A stretch of DNA of 64,000 bases from Pilasporangium apinafurcum (Eukaryota; Oomycota; Peronosporomycetes; Pythiales; Pythiaceae): NCBI GenBank assembly GCA_001600495.1, contig BCKE01000002.1:998118-1062117 (forward strand), written 5' to 3'. The notes under the pieces were generated by a model. That model did not search any database. It was not told the origin of the DNA and saw nothing but the letters and a program-made list of their open reading frames with translations. Made by a program: the position numbers and the translations under genes. Shown piece by piece: positions 56,235 to 64,000 of the stretch (position 1 is the stretch's first letter; every line of letters starts with the position of its first letter).

Positions 56235-57050
56235 ATGTCTTCACAATTCAACATGATGGCTGTGAACAACTTCGACAGTCAATCCAATTCCGGAGCACAG
56301 GTCATGAAAGTCGAGAGTGCCGATGCGACCACAAAGCGGCCGTATTATGGGAAGTGCCAGTATAAAACTGGTAAATGCTTCAATGAACGCACACTCAAGC
56401 GCAACGGTGATGCACATTCGCTGTGCGAAGAGCACCGCATCAAGCAAAACCTCATTCAGCGCCGTAGTGATCGCAAGTATCAGACTGTCCATGCGATCCG
56501 ACGACGTGAGCGTTCACAACGACGGGCTGTGTTAAAGAAGCAAGTGTCCATGGCAGTCGCGCAACAGCTCTTTTACGAGCACCAGCAACAGAAATCCCTT
56601 GGATTGCCAGTCTCGCATCCACTAATGCATTCGACTAACAGTACTCTGGCGCCAGTCCATCCATCCGCCTCTGTGCTTGCCCCTCCAATTCACATCCCTG
56701 GAAACAAGATGAGCCTGAATCCGTACTCGTCGTCTTTTCTGACCAATGGTTGCCATTCGGATATTCTGGTGTCACCCGTTCTATCTTTCGGTACCCAGTC
56801 ACCGTTTCCGCATCACACCGAATACAACGACGTAGAAGAAGATAAAGAAGAAATGGCTCAAGCGAAGGAAGAAGAGAGTACACCCACAGGCATCGATGAT
56901 TTCACTCCTGAATCTTTCCTTTCCATTTGTGTTGGGGGAGATGAGAGCGAGGCCATCGACTGTCTGGCGCCAATCGTGACGTCCATCGGGCCGAAGGAAA
57001 TGTGGACAGAGGATGATATCGAATTTCTGCAGGGACTCTTACTCGCCTAA
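56235..57050 (+). CDS. Cys/basic-domain putative transcription regulator
   Basis: 271 aa, single exon. Residues about 35-95 form a compact basic domain with Cys and His: 'KCQYKTGKCFNERTLKRNGD', 'AHSLCEEHRIKQNLIQRRSD', 'RKYQTVHAIRRRERSQRRA'. The three Cys before 'LCEEHR' suggest a small zinc knuckle followed by a strongly basic helix, as in DNA-binding regulators. I recall this C..KC.N.R.L...LC..HR pattern from oomycete proteins of unknown function. The middle is Pro/Ser-rich. The C-terminus is acidic ('YNDVEEDKEEMAQAKEEE') and ends in 'TEDDIEFLQGLLLA', an acidic-hydrophobic helix like an activation domain. ATG 56235 and ATG 56253/56256 are all possible starts. Confidence 0.75.
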   Translation: MSSQFNMMAVNNFDSQSNSGAQVMKVESADATTKRPYYGKCQYKTGKCFNERTLKRNGDAHSLCEEHRIKQNLIQRRSDRKYQTVHAIRRRERSQRRAVLKKQVSMAVAQQLFYEHQQQKSLGLPVSHPLMHSTNSTLAPVHPSASVLAPPIHIPGNKMSLNPYSSSFLTNGCHSDILVSPVLSFGTQSPFPHHTEYNDVEEDKEEMAQAKEEESTPTGIDDFTPESFLSICVGGDESEAIDCLAPIVTSIGPKEMWTEDDIEFLQGLLLA

Positions 57051-57816
57051 GATCCGTGTAGAAATTTTTTGGGCACCTTTTTTTCTTTTGGCGCAGATTT
57101 CCATTTTTTATTGCCGCATTAACTTATCAAATAAACAGAGAAACCACGATGGCTACCCCCAGTCTTTTTGTCTTCACAAAAATCCGGTTTCTTTGTCGAT
57201 AGCAACTGGATTGACGCTAATTATAGTGGCAGCCTGAGAAACTCAATCCTACCGAAGTCCTTTCTGAACGATGGCGCATCAATAGATCTTCACGCACACA
57301 CGACCACAACGAGGCACTGTGTGTACCTAACCAGTAAGCCCATGCATCGTCAAGTTACGTTGATGACAGGTGTGTAGAGACAGTGAGATTGAGTCCTGAG
57401 AGAAGTTTTTTGGAGCAAACTCAAGTCTGGCGTAACTACGGTACGGAAGCTTCAAAGCGACCCAGTATAAGAGGATATTCGAATTGAGAGTTATGGAAGC
57501 AAAAGATTACGTTGCAATCAAATTTTCTGCCTATTCAGTGATATAATATATGACGGGGAAGGCAATATCTCAGTGCGTGGAAGATGTCTGCTCTGCAGAG
57601 ACCACCAGATGCAGAAGATGTACGCCAGCGGCAACTAATGGAAACCGTGGGACGGATTTCACTCGTCCACTACTTCCATATGAGTTCCTCTCTACACAAC
57701 CACGTGGTTGGCCGTGAACACGCTGCACGAGTTGGTTGTTCATTTCTTGTTTCACTTGCAAAGCAGTAGTACCTCTCCTCCTTCTCTTGCACCTTGGACA
57801 ACCACCATCGATTACA
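57051..57816. other. Intergenic region with a small open frame
   Basis: About 770 bases. A frame of 61 codons (57584-57769, 'MSALQRPPDAEDVRQRQLM') precedes the zinc-knuckle gene and could be an upstream ORF in its leader. It stops 48 bases before that gene's ATG. Nothing else is recognised. Confidence 0.35.
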
Positions 57817-58587
57817 ATGGCGACAAAGATCCAGCATTACGCTCAAGTGGCTGACCCATGTACTTATGCTACAACTACGACCATCACCACGACACCTTTG
57901 CCCCATATCCATTCCATCTTCCCCATGTTCAAGAGACTTCCGTCGCTGCCGTCCGTGCAATTGATAGTGTCTAACCATGGGATGCACTCCCCCATGGGAC
58001 CGGACCACAAATATTTAATCAAGGGCTACGCTGATTCACCATCCAAGTCCCGAAGGCGCCTCTCAGTTCTCGATTTATTATCTGCAGAAGAAATTCCAAC
58101 ACCATTGAGACGCCAAAACAAAGTTCACCATCGTCGGCAATGTGGCGTCACAGATTGTTACAAATATGCACTCAGTGGCGGCTACTGCATTCGTCACGGT
58201 GGCGGCAAGCGGTGCAGCCGTGATGGTTGCCAGACTGTCGCTCAAAGCGGGGGACTCTGTAAGGCTCACGGTGGTGGCAGCAAGTGCAAAGTAGCCCACT
58301 GCAAGAACGTGGCTCGCCGTAAAGGGTTCTGCATGGGCCATGGCGGGAGACAGCCATGCAAAGTCGAAGGCTGTACCAAGTGCGCCCATGGGGGAGGGTT
58401 TTGCATTTCCCACGGCGGCGGGAAGCGTTGCTCGTCCCAGCATTGCGTTAAGAGCGCACAAGCTGGAGGTTTTTGCTATAGTCATGGGGGCGGTAAGCGC
58501 TGTTCAGCCCCTGAGTGTTTCCAGGCTGCTCGGAAAGGTGGTCTTTGCATCCGTCACCGCAAAGCGTACCAGTGTTCCGAAGTTTAA
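57817..58587 (+). CDS. Six-fold zinc-knuckle repeat protein, WRKY19-type
   Basis: 256 aa from ATG 57817; the upstream open frame starts at a TTG only. Residues 106-255 consist of six 24-residue units of the form C-x4-C-x-x-x-A-x-x-G-G-x-C-x-x-H-G-G-G-x-x-C, for example 'CSRDGCQTVAQSGGLCKAHG' and 'CSSQHCVKSAQAGGFCYSHG'. Each unit holds Cys and His in zinc-binding spacing. The last ends 'LCIRHRKAYQC'. Such units are known as the WRKY19-like zinc finger of plants and are frequent in oomycetes, where they are thought to bind nucleic acid or protein. The N-terminal 100 residues contain 'RRRLSVLDLLSAEEIP', a basic-then-acidic helix. Probably nuclear. Confidence 0.88.
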   Translation: MATKIQHYAQVADPCTYATTTTITTTPLPHIHSIFPMFKRLPSLPSVQLIVSNHGMHSPMGPDHKYLIKGYADSPSKSRRRLSVLDLLSAEEIPTPLRRQNKVHHRRQCGVTDCYKYALSGGYCIRHGGGKRCSRDGCQTVAQSGGLCKAHGGGSKCKVAHCKNVARRKGFCMGHGGRQPCKVEGCTKCAHGGGFCISHGGGKRCSSQHCVKSAQAGGFCYSHGGGKRCSAPECFQAARKGGLCIRHRKAYQCSEV

Positions 58588-59462
58588 TTTCTATCTATTC
58601 CAATGAGGTTTCTGTTGAGTATTAGTGAAGTTTATTTGGTACCGCGTTTTCGTTGTGTGTGGTTGATGTTTTAATCTATAATGCATTTGCTTACGATGAG
58701 TTCAATTCGATTCATGCCTACTGGATAGTGCTTATAAGTAACAGTCCATCGACGGCCTGAACGGCGCTATATCAGTCGGGTAAGCACCAAACCAGTGTTC
58801 TGAAGCGAGAGTCCATTGTTCTGTGGTACATCCAAGTATATGAAATGACCTTACATGTGCTTTACTTTAACGTCTTGACCACTTTGCGCAATGAAGCCAT
58901 TTGCTCATCACAGATTCGTCCAAAACGCTGGGTGGGCTGCCCAGAGTTATGAATCGATACCCGGCCCGCATGATGGGTGATATTACACCATCACTCACAA
59001 CACAAATAAATAAAATCAGTACTGATGTCTTTTTTCGCAAATTTAATTATTGTCAGCATACTGTGATAAAAACATGAAACTCTGTACCGTACGCGCACAA
59101 GATAGAGTGGTTGTGAATAATATAAAATATGTATAAGTATTGAATTATAAAGGAAAATTAGCATAAAATAAACTTTTTTGGTATTACTATCGCATAAATA
59201 TATATTTTCAAAGGCTTGAGGAACATCTGGGTGGTGGAGAAATCTGTCCAGTTCCATCATTTCCCCTTTTGGTCCGTTCAGCCCAAGTTCTAAATCGCGG
59301 TTGCCGTCGTCGTCCCCCTTTGCGTACGAGCGTTAACTAACCAGAGAAGAGAACTCTGTTCTGTGCGTTGAACAACCCCTCGACAACCTCTTCCTCTCTA
59401 CAAGCAGAGTTGTCGCGACCCGTTGGTTTTCAGCGCTTCTTCTCTCCTAGCTTAACGCCGTC
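58588..59462. other. Intergenic region, AT-rich
   Basis: About 875 bases. The part 58990-59220 is strongly AT-rich, with a leftward open frame (59260-58991) that looks like chance. The last 200 bases are CT-rich and precede a coding frame with no ATG; an unrecognised first exon may lie here. Confidence 0.4.
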
Positions 59463-60737
59463 TTGCCGGCCTTTACTCTGAGCCAGTTCCCGTCAGGTCT
59501 TTATCAACCAAAGAACTATCGCGATGTCTTTCTTCACTACTACGACGCATTTATCTCATCGGATACTGATTCGATTGAGAATCTTTCAAGCGCCGCTGTC
59601 CCAGGTGGGGCAGAGGATTGGAGCGTAAGCTCTGATCAATGCTCCGAAGTACAATGTTCGCGAACGAGTAGTGAACGTCCTGTTTGGGAAGAAGACGTGA
59701 AGTGTTCCTCGTTAGACTGTGCTTCTGGAGTTGACTGCCATTGTGGTGGTCTCAATGGAGTATTGTATTCAAGTAAAGAGGTACAGAAAGAAGAGTGCGG
59801 AAAAGATGAAGATTCGATGAATGTGGATGAACTGAGCGAGCTATTCACTCATATTGAGAATGCAGAAGAATCAGGCATTGATTTTAGCGTGTTTATTGAA
59901 GACGAAGATGCTCTGAACGTCGAAGAAGTCAGCGACGTATTTTCGATTCTTGAGGATGTTCATGATCTTGGAACAGCTGTGCGAGCCAAAGAGGACAAGT
60001 CCGATGCTGAGAATATTGATGCTGTGTCCGATCTGTTCAGCTCGCTGGAAGAAGCAGACGACAATACTTCTAATTGTGTGGAACCAACACAAGTTGATAT
60101 CGAAGACGCACAAAATGTAGATTTTTTGTCAGAAGTCTTTTCAGCTTTTGAAGAAACGGAAATCGAGACTAGTTCATGCGAGCAAGAAAATTATGTCTCT
60201 GATTCACCAGATGCATGTGCCGATGCTCAGAATGTGGATATGGTTGCAGATCTCTTCACTTCGTTGGAAGAAGCTTGCCCTCAAGTAGAATCGAGCTCTG
60301 ATGTGCCTCAGAAGTCGACACAGGATTGGATTGATGCACTTGAGGTGGATAAGGTTTCTAACCTCTTCTCAGAATTGGAGAGCGATGAAGCTGACAAGGC
60401 TCCGGTAGTCGTGCCAAAAGTGGATTCTAGAATTTTTGTTCCCAAATTTTCGATCAAGATTGAGGGAAAGCTGCCACCACGTACAATCAATTGTTTTGCT
60501 GCTAGTACGTCACCATTCCTAGCTGGACCCCCACAGCTGTCGGTTCCAAATGTGACCCGAGAGGATCGTATTGGACGCTGGAAAGAAAAACGAAAAACCC
60601 GATCTTTCGTGTCCAAGCCAACTGATTCATGTATCTCTGGCACACGCCGTGCTTGTGCTGCAAAACGCCAACGTGTCAAGGGCCGATTCACGAGTGAAAA
60701 GCCTGCTTTCGTACCAATTACTTTACTTCAACAATGA
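59463..60737 (+). CDS. CCT-domain protein with repeated acidic motif
   Basis: The open frame is 424 codons, starting at a TTG; the first in-frame ATG is only at 59817. An upstream exon joined near the acceptor-like 'ctctgagccag' at 59486, or non-AUG initiation, is likely. The C-terminal residues about 366-410 form a CCT domain (as in CONSTANS/TOC1): 'REDRIGRWKEKRKTRSF' then 'RRACAAKRQRVKGRF', a nuclear-localising, DNA- or NF-Y-binding module. The middle carries six imperfect copies of 'DAxNVDxVSDLFSxLEE', for example 'DAENIDAVSDLFSSLEEA' and 'DAQNVDMVADLFTSLEEA', each starting with acidic residues and carrying hydrophobic Leu/Phe. They resemble tandem activation motifs. The first 100 residues have several Cys. 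Likely a transcription regulator. Confidence 0.82.
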   Translation: MPAFTLSQFPSGLYQPKNYRDVFLHYYDAFISSDTDSIENLSSAAVPGGAEDWSVSSDQCSEVQCSRTSSERPVWEEDVKCSSLDCASGVDCHCGGLNGVLYSSKEVQKEECGKDEDSMNVDELSELFTHIENAEESGIDFSVFIEDEDALNVEEVSDVFSILEDVHDLGTAVRAKEDKSDAENIDAVSDLFSSLEEADDNTSNCVEPTQVDIEDAQNVDFLSEVFSAFEETEIETSSCEQENYVSDSPDACADAQNVDMVADLFTSLEEACPQVESSSDVPQKSTQDWIDALEVDKVSNLFSELESDEADKAPVVVPKVDSRIFVPKFSIKIEGKLPPRTINCFAASTSPFLAGPPQLSVPNVTREDRIGRWKEKRKTRSFVSKPTDSCISGTRRACAAKRQRVKGRFTSEKPAFVPITLLQQ

Positions 60738-61175
60738 GCTTTATCCCAGTTCCACCATTTCTCAACTTCGTACACTTGACAAGGATAACAATACTCTTAA
60801 CTTTTACAGCTACGTAGATGAATAATCTACATTTGGTCAGTGAAAATCTTCCCTATTCAATACACATTCATCATTGACCATCTATGCTTCTATTCCTTGC
60901 TATTGCTTGTTGATCTCTACCTCTTTCGTTTTGCCGGCAGAGAGACGCTCTTCGGAAATTTGCAATGCATCCAGCACTACTTTCATCCAATCATTAGTAT
61001 TGATTTATATTTTATCCAATACATTTGTTTGCCATTTCATGGGAAGAACCCTAAAGTCGAAAGGTGCCAAATACCGAAGACGACAACGTGCTTGCCCTTC
61101 CACCATTGCGTTGGAGAGACGTGATATCATTGAAACACACGCAGTGAATAACCGACACTTGTCCTATCATCAGCA
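60738..61175. other. Intergenic region
   Basis: About 440 bases with Phe/Ile-rich chance frames in AT-rich DNA; no gene recognised. The end is presumed promoter of the C2orf69-like gene. Confidence 0.4.
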
Positions 61176-62661
61176 ATGCCTACGCGACCAGATATGAAGA
61201 CTACACTTGTCACGCTTGACAAAAGCAACAACCAGCCAGGTCGAACAACATATCGAGTTATTGGGACAGGATGGCAAGACCAGTAAGTTTGATTTGTTTA
61301 TGCGTCAAACTGTGGTGACTTTGCTAAGATGAAGAGGATGATATCATTGCATGATGATGGTAATGTACAGGAAAAACGAGGTGCTCGTGTTAACGGCTCC
61401 AAACGCGCGCTGCAATGTGGTGTATTTTCCTGGTGATGTTCAAGATTTTAAGGTGGATATGTAAGAGAAAAAAAGGAAAACTCCCTGTCATGTTCTTAAA
61501 GGATCCATCACTCTGCAATACTCATAACTTTTCGTATACAGGATAGCAGGATCGTATTCCGAATTTCAGAACTATGCTTACGAGCCAACTGCAGAGATGC
61601 TCCAAGAGAAGTTTGGTGACGATGTCAATGTTTGGATCATTCGGCCGTCGCGTTTCCATTTGGATGTCTTTAGCTGTTTCAGCAACTTTGTTACTTCAAA
61701 CACATATGGAGCTGCAATCAAATGTGAGTTTGTATACTGCGAGAAATTTTGTGTGGATGATTCATGTTTGGCAACGTATTGGATAGACGACGCAAATGGA
61801 TCAGCATGCAAGCATTTGACTTTATTAATGCAGAATATCAGTGATAGTCTTATCCAAGAAGGAGGTATGAGCTTTTCAGGGGGGGGGGGGGGGGTATAAT
61901 CAGCAGTCTAACATTTTTCATGGACGTAGTTGAGGTGTCGGTAGCGATTCCTATCCATCTGATTGGGTTTAGCAAAGGCGTGATTGTTCTCAATCAACTG
62001 ATCACAGAACTTGATGACGACAATAACGGAAATCAACACTTTGACAATAATGACGAAGTAGATGTGGCTGACATCGATTCTTTTGCGCATCAATTCTTCT
62101 TACATGTACGAGTAGTGCAACTATGTGGGCTTTATTGGCAATATGATGATCGTGTGTTTTGACGGTTACTATAAAGGTCGTTTCGATTCACTGGGTTGAT
62201 GGCGGCAATGGATCACAGCGAGGTGTAATGCCATTGAATGAGGGTGCGCTCTCAGTGCTAAATAGGTTCAGGTGGGTGTGCTTTAATCTCGAATTATTCT
62301 GGTTGAAGATCCACTGTGCTTATATTTGTCTCCCAAGCAGCTTGAAGATGGTTATCCATGCAACTCCCTATCAGTACAAATCTGCAGAGAGACCATGGAT
62401 CAAGAAGGAAATTGAGTGTTTCATCAAAGACATGGAAAAAATCGGCTCTCCTGTTCCATTGATATTGTAAGCTGCTCCCTTCCAGAATGCAAATGCATAG
62501 ACATGGTGATCTGATGGTTGTGTTGCATTCTTAGGTACTATGAACATGACGAAATATCGCTTCACTCTCACTTTCAGCTCCTCCGAGATTTTAAAGTGCT
62601 TCAATCACCGAATTCAAAGCAGATATCTCCATATTCTCTTGAACATATCCATCAAATATGA
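61176..62661 (+). CDS. C2orf69-family mitochondrial protein
   Basis: Seven exons (61176-61282, 61371-61460, 61542-61864, 61930-62105, 62177-62271, 62341-62466, 62535-62661) give 347 aa. It matches C2orf69 of animals, a mitochondria-linked protein with an alpha/beta-hydrolase-like fold whose loss causes a childhood mitochondrial disorder. Shared blocks: 'NVVYFPGDVQDF', 'VNVWIIRPSRFHLDVFSCF', 'SNFVTSNTYGA', 'HLIGFSKGVIVLNQLITEL' (GFSKG nucleophile-elbow-like), 'IHWVDGGNG', 'HATPYQYKSAERPWIKKE', and the C-terminal 'EISLHSHFQLLRDF'. The start codon 61176 or 61194 is uncertain. I see no clear presequence. Intron 3 contains a run of 16 G (61879-61894). Confidence 0.9.
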
Positions 62662-63494
62662 GCCGTTCAATCAGTAATCATTTCTTAATTTAATGCAATA
62701 TCATTGGTATGCATTCGAAGGAAATAACCGTTTGTATCGCAAAATTTTTACTCAACATTATACTCAACAGCCAGTCAAATAAACTATTGCAGTAGGTTCA
62801 TCGGCTTTCAATATTTAACGAACACTCCCACCACCAAAGCGCTTAGGAATGTTGGTAGATTCGATTGGGCGAATGACGGTGACGACAATATCTCTGAACC
62901 TCCCGAATCATGATATTTAGTGACTAGTCTATCAATCACGTCTAGAAGGTGTGCTTATACCCACAACTCAGCTGTTATGACCATGTTCTAATATCATCGT
63001 ATATTTCCTCTATCTATCAAAATCTTCCCAATTGCAGAGTCGGAATACCAGTGTGAAAACTCCATTGGAGTGTGGATCAAACACGAACTGAACTTGCGTA
63101 CTGTATATATTCAGTCTAAGCACTTTAGATTCCATAACCACACAGAAATTTCAGTACCACCTATTTCTAGCATCAAGAATGTTGGTCTTTGGATTACCAA
63201 CGGACGGGCGTTGGCTGTAATCTGCTTCTAGCACCACAGACGCATCGATTAGTCTCGGCTGTTTCTTGTAAACATTGCGCCACCATCGCATTATCACCAT
63301 TTCAACCAATCAGCGGCAACGGCAATTCATAATAAACATTGACAACATTCACGGTCAGCGCATCGGTTTCTCTCTCCATAGAGTCGAGTCCATCCAGTCT
63401 TTCATTTCCACATTTGCTTCCAACTGGTCAGTAGCCACAAAACCACAACTCCTGACTATACTCACCTGGCACTTTTAAAGGAAACAAAGTTCAC
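62662..63494. other. Intergenic region
   Basis: About 830 bases, no gene or repeat recognised. It contains the presumed promoter of the ABC transporter gene; small frames near 63275 look like chance. Confidence 0.4.
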
Positions 63495-64000
63495 ATGGAT
63501 CAAGACGATTTCAAGTCTTCCACTCAACACCCAACTACAGAAACCAACTATGTGACTGTTGAGACACCACGCTCACCAGCAACACAAAAGAATCGACTCG
63601 AGGTTGAATTTGCCAAAGTCGAGAACCCGGAAGAATCGGCATCAAAACAAACCACCAATACCGATGGTAAGCTTGTGCCGCTCACGCAACTCTTTCGATA
63701 TGCCGATGGCAAAGACAAATTACTCATGGCCATCGGCACGGTGGGAGGGCTGGCTGCTGGAATATCACAACCAATCCAGATCGTGCTTTTTGGTGACGTG
63801 TTGAACTCATTTAATCCTTCATCTGACATTGATGCGTCAGTCATGGCGGATAATATCAACCATGTCGCGTTGAATTTTGTTTATGTCGGCATTGCGGTCA
63901 TTGTTGCCGGGTTTCTCCAGGTCGCGGCATGGTCCATGACTGCATCCCGTCAAGCCAAACGCATTCGAAGTGCCTACGTTAGTGCCATCATTACGAAGGA
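63495..64000 (+). CDS. ABC transporter subfamily B (MDR-like), 5' part
   Basis: From ATG 63495 the frame runs open through the right edge (168 codons). The first 65 residues are polar. They are followed by 'LVPLTQLFRYADGKDKLLMA', the elbow that precedes the first transmembrane domain of full P-glycoprotein-type transporters. Then come TM1 'AIGTVGGLAAGISQPIQIVL', 'FGDVLNSF', TM2 'VALNFVYVGIAVIVAGFLQV', and 'WSMTASRQAKRIRSAYVSAI', the conserved ABCB block after TM2. The nucleotide-binding domains lie outside the window. The substrate cannot be told. An in-frame GATGGTAAGC at 63663 contains a donor-like GTAAGC, but continuing without splicing gives the family sequence. Confidence 0.92.
   Translation, partial: MDQDDFKSSTQHPTTETNYVTVETPRSPATQKNRLEVEFAKVENPEESASKQTTNTDGKLVPLTQLFRYADGKDKLLMAIGTVGGLAAGISQPIQIVLFGDVLNSFNPSSDIDASVMADNINHVALNFVYVGIAVIVAGFLQVAAWSMTASRQAKRIRSAYVSAIITK

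Noticed and set aside
58078-58485. Minus-strand frame opposite the zinc-knuckle gene, Ala/His-rich
   Set aside because: Antisense of Gly/Cys/His repeats; the sense frame has perfect zinc-binding spacing.
58991-59260. Minus-strand 89-codon frame
   Set aside because: AT-rich chance frame with Tyr/Leu/Ile bias and no motif.
1-64000. CRISPR arrays, tRNA or rRNA genes, RXLR-type secreted effectors
   Set aside because: Looked for by eye on both strands; no regularly spaced repeats, cloverleaf, rRNA-like tract or signal peptide followed by RXLR/EER was found.

Overview
The window looks like a compact oomycete (stramenopile) nuclear genome. Genes lie a few hundred bases apart on both strands. Many are split by short GT-AG introns, mostly about 45-120 bases. 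The mix of families fits that group: a plant-type two-domain phosphoethanolamine methyltransferase, a CCT-domain regulator, plant/oomycete-type CX..GGG zinc-finger repeats, and animal-like GBP, C2orf69 and tepsin homologues. Decayed Fanzor (eukaryotic TnpB) transposons, a family reported from oomycetes, also occur. Very short intergenic distances would suit a small-genome obligate biotroph such as a white rust, but the sequence alone does not prove the genus.

Layout. 1-13 kb: 3' part of a myotubularin phosphatase, a 2.5-kb gene-poor stretch with a possible decayed membrane gene, phosphoethanolamine N-methyltransferase, Fanzor remnant A, a CLASP/TOG-like protein with a C-terminal membrane anchor, and a leucine-rich-repeat protein. 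13-20 kb: an acylated CaM-kinase-like kinase, a DHHC palmitoyltransferase, Fanzor remnant B, a small polytopic membrane protein, and Fanzor remnant C with a long inverted repeat. 20-28 kb: proteasome alpha-2, a mitochondrial rhomboid, a guanylate-binding-protein GTPase, and a membrane protein with tandem repeats interrupted by 567 N. 28-38.5 kb: an uncertain helical gene, a tepsin/MTV1-like clathrin-adaptor accessory protein, a gene with reading-frame breaks, glycine dehydrogenase (P protein), and a GET2/CAML-like membrane protein. 38.6-39.4 kb: Fanzor remnant D, the best preserved. 39.4-54.6 kb: large lineage-specific proteins, a myristoylated PX protein, a CENP-B-type HTH protein, a PARP-like protein and an unknown protein. 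56-61 kb: three putative regulators (Cys/basic, six-fold zinc knuckle, CCT). 61-64 kb: a C2orf69 homologue and the start of an ABC-B transporter.

Most genes are unrelated housekeeping or lineage-specific units, with no operon-like pathway. Several concern membrane trafficking and lipid identity (myotubularin, PX, tepsin, DHHC, GET2-like), but this is association only. The most striking signal is the Fanzor family. At least four remnants occur within 32 kb. Two of them, in opposite orientation about 19 kb apart, share a 233-base segment that I read as identical, including the same premature stop and the same loss of the zinc ribbon. Conserved hairpin-forming sequence beyond the reading frame is a candidate guide-RNA scaffold. 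Gene ends and exon borders were worked out by eye from reading-frame phase and GT-AG signals.
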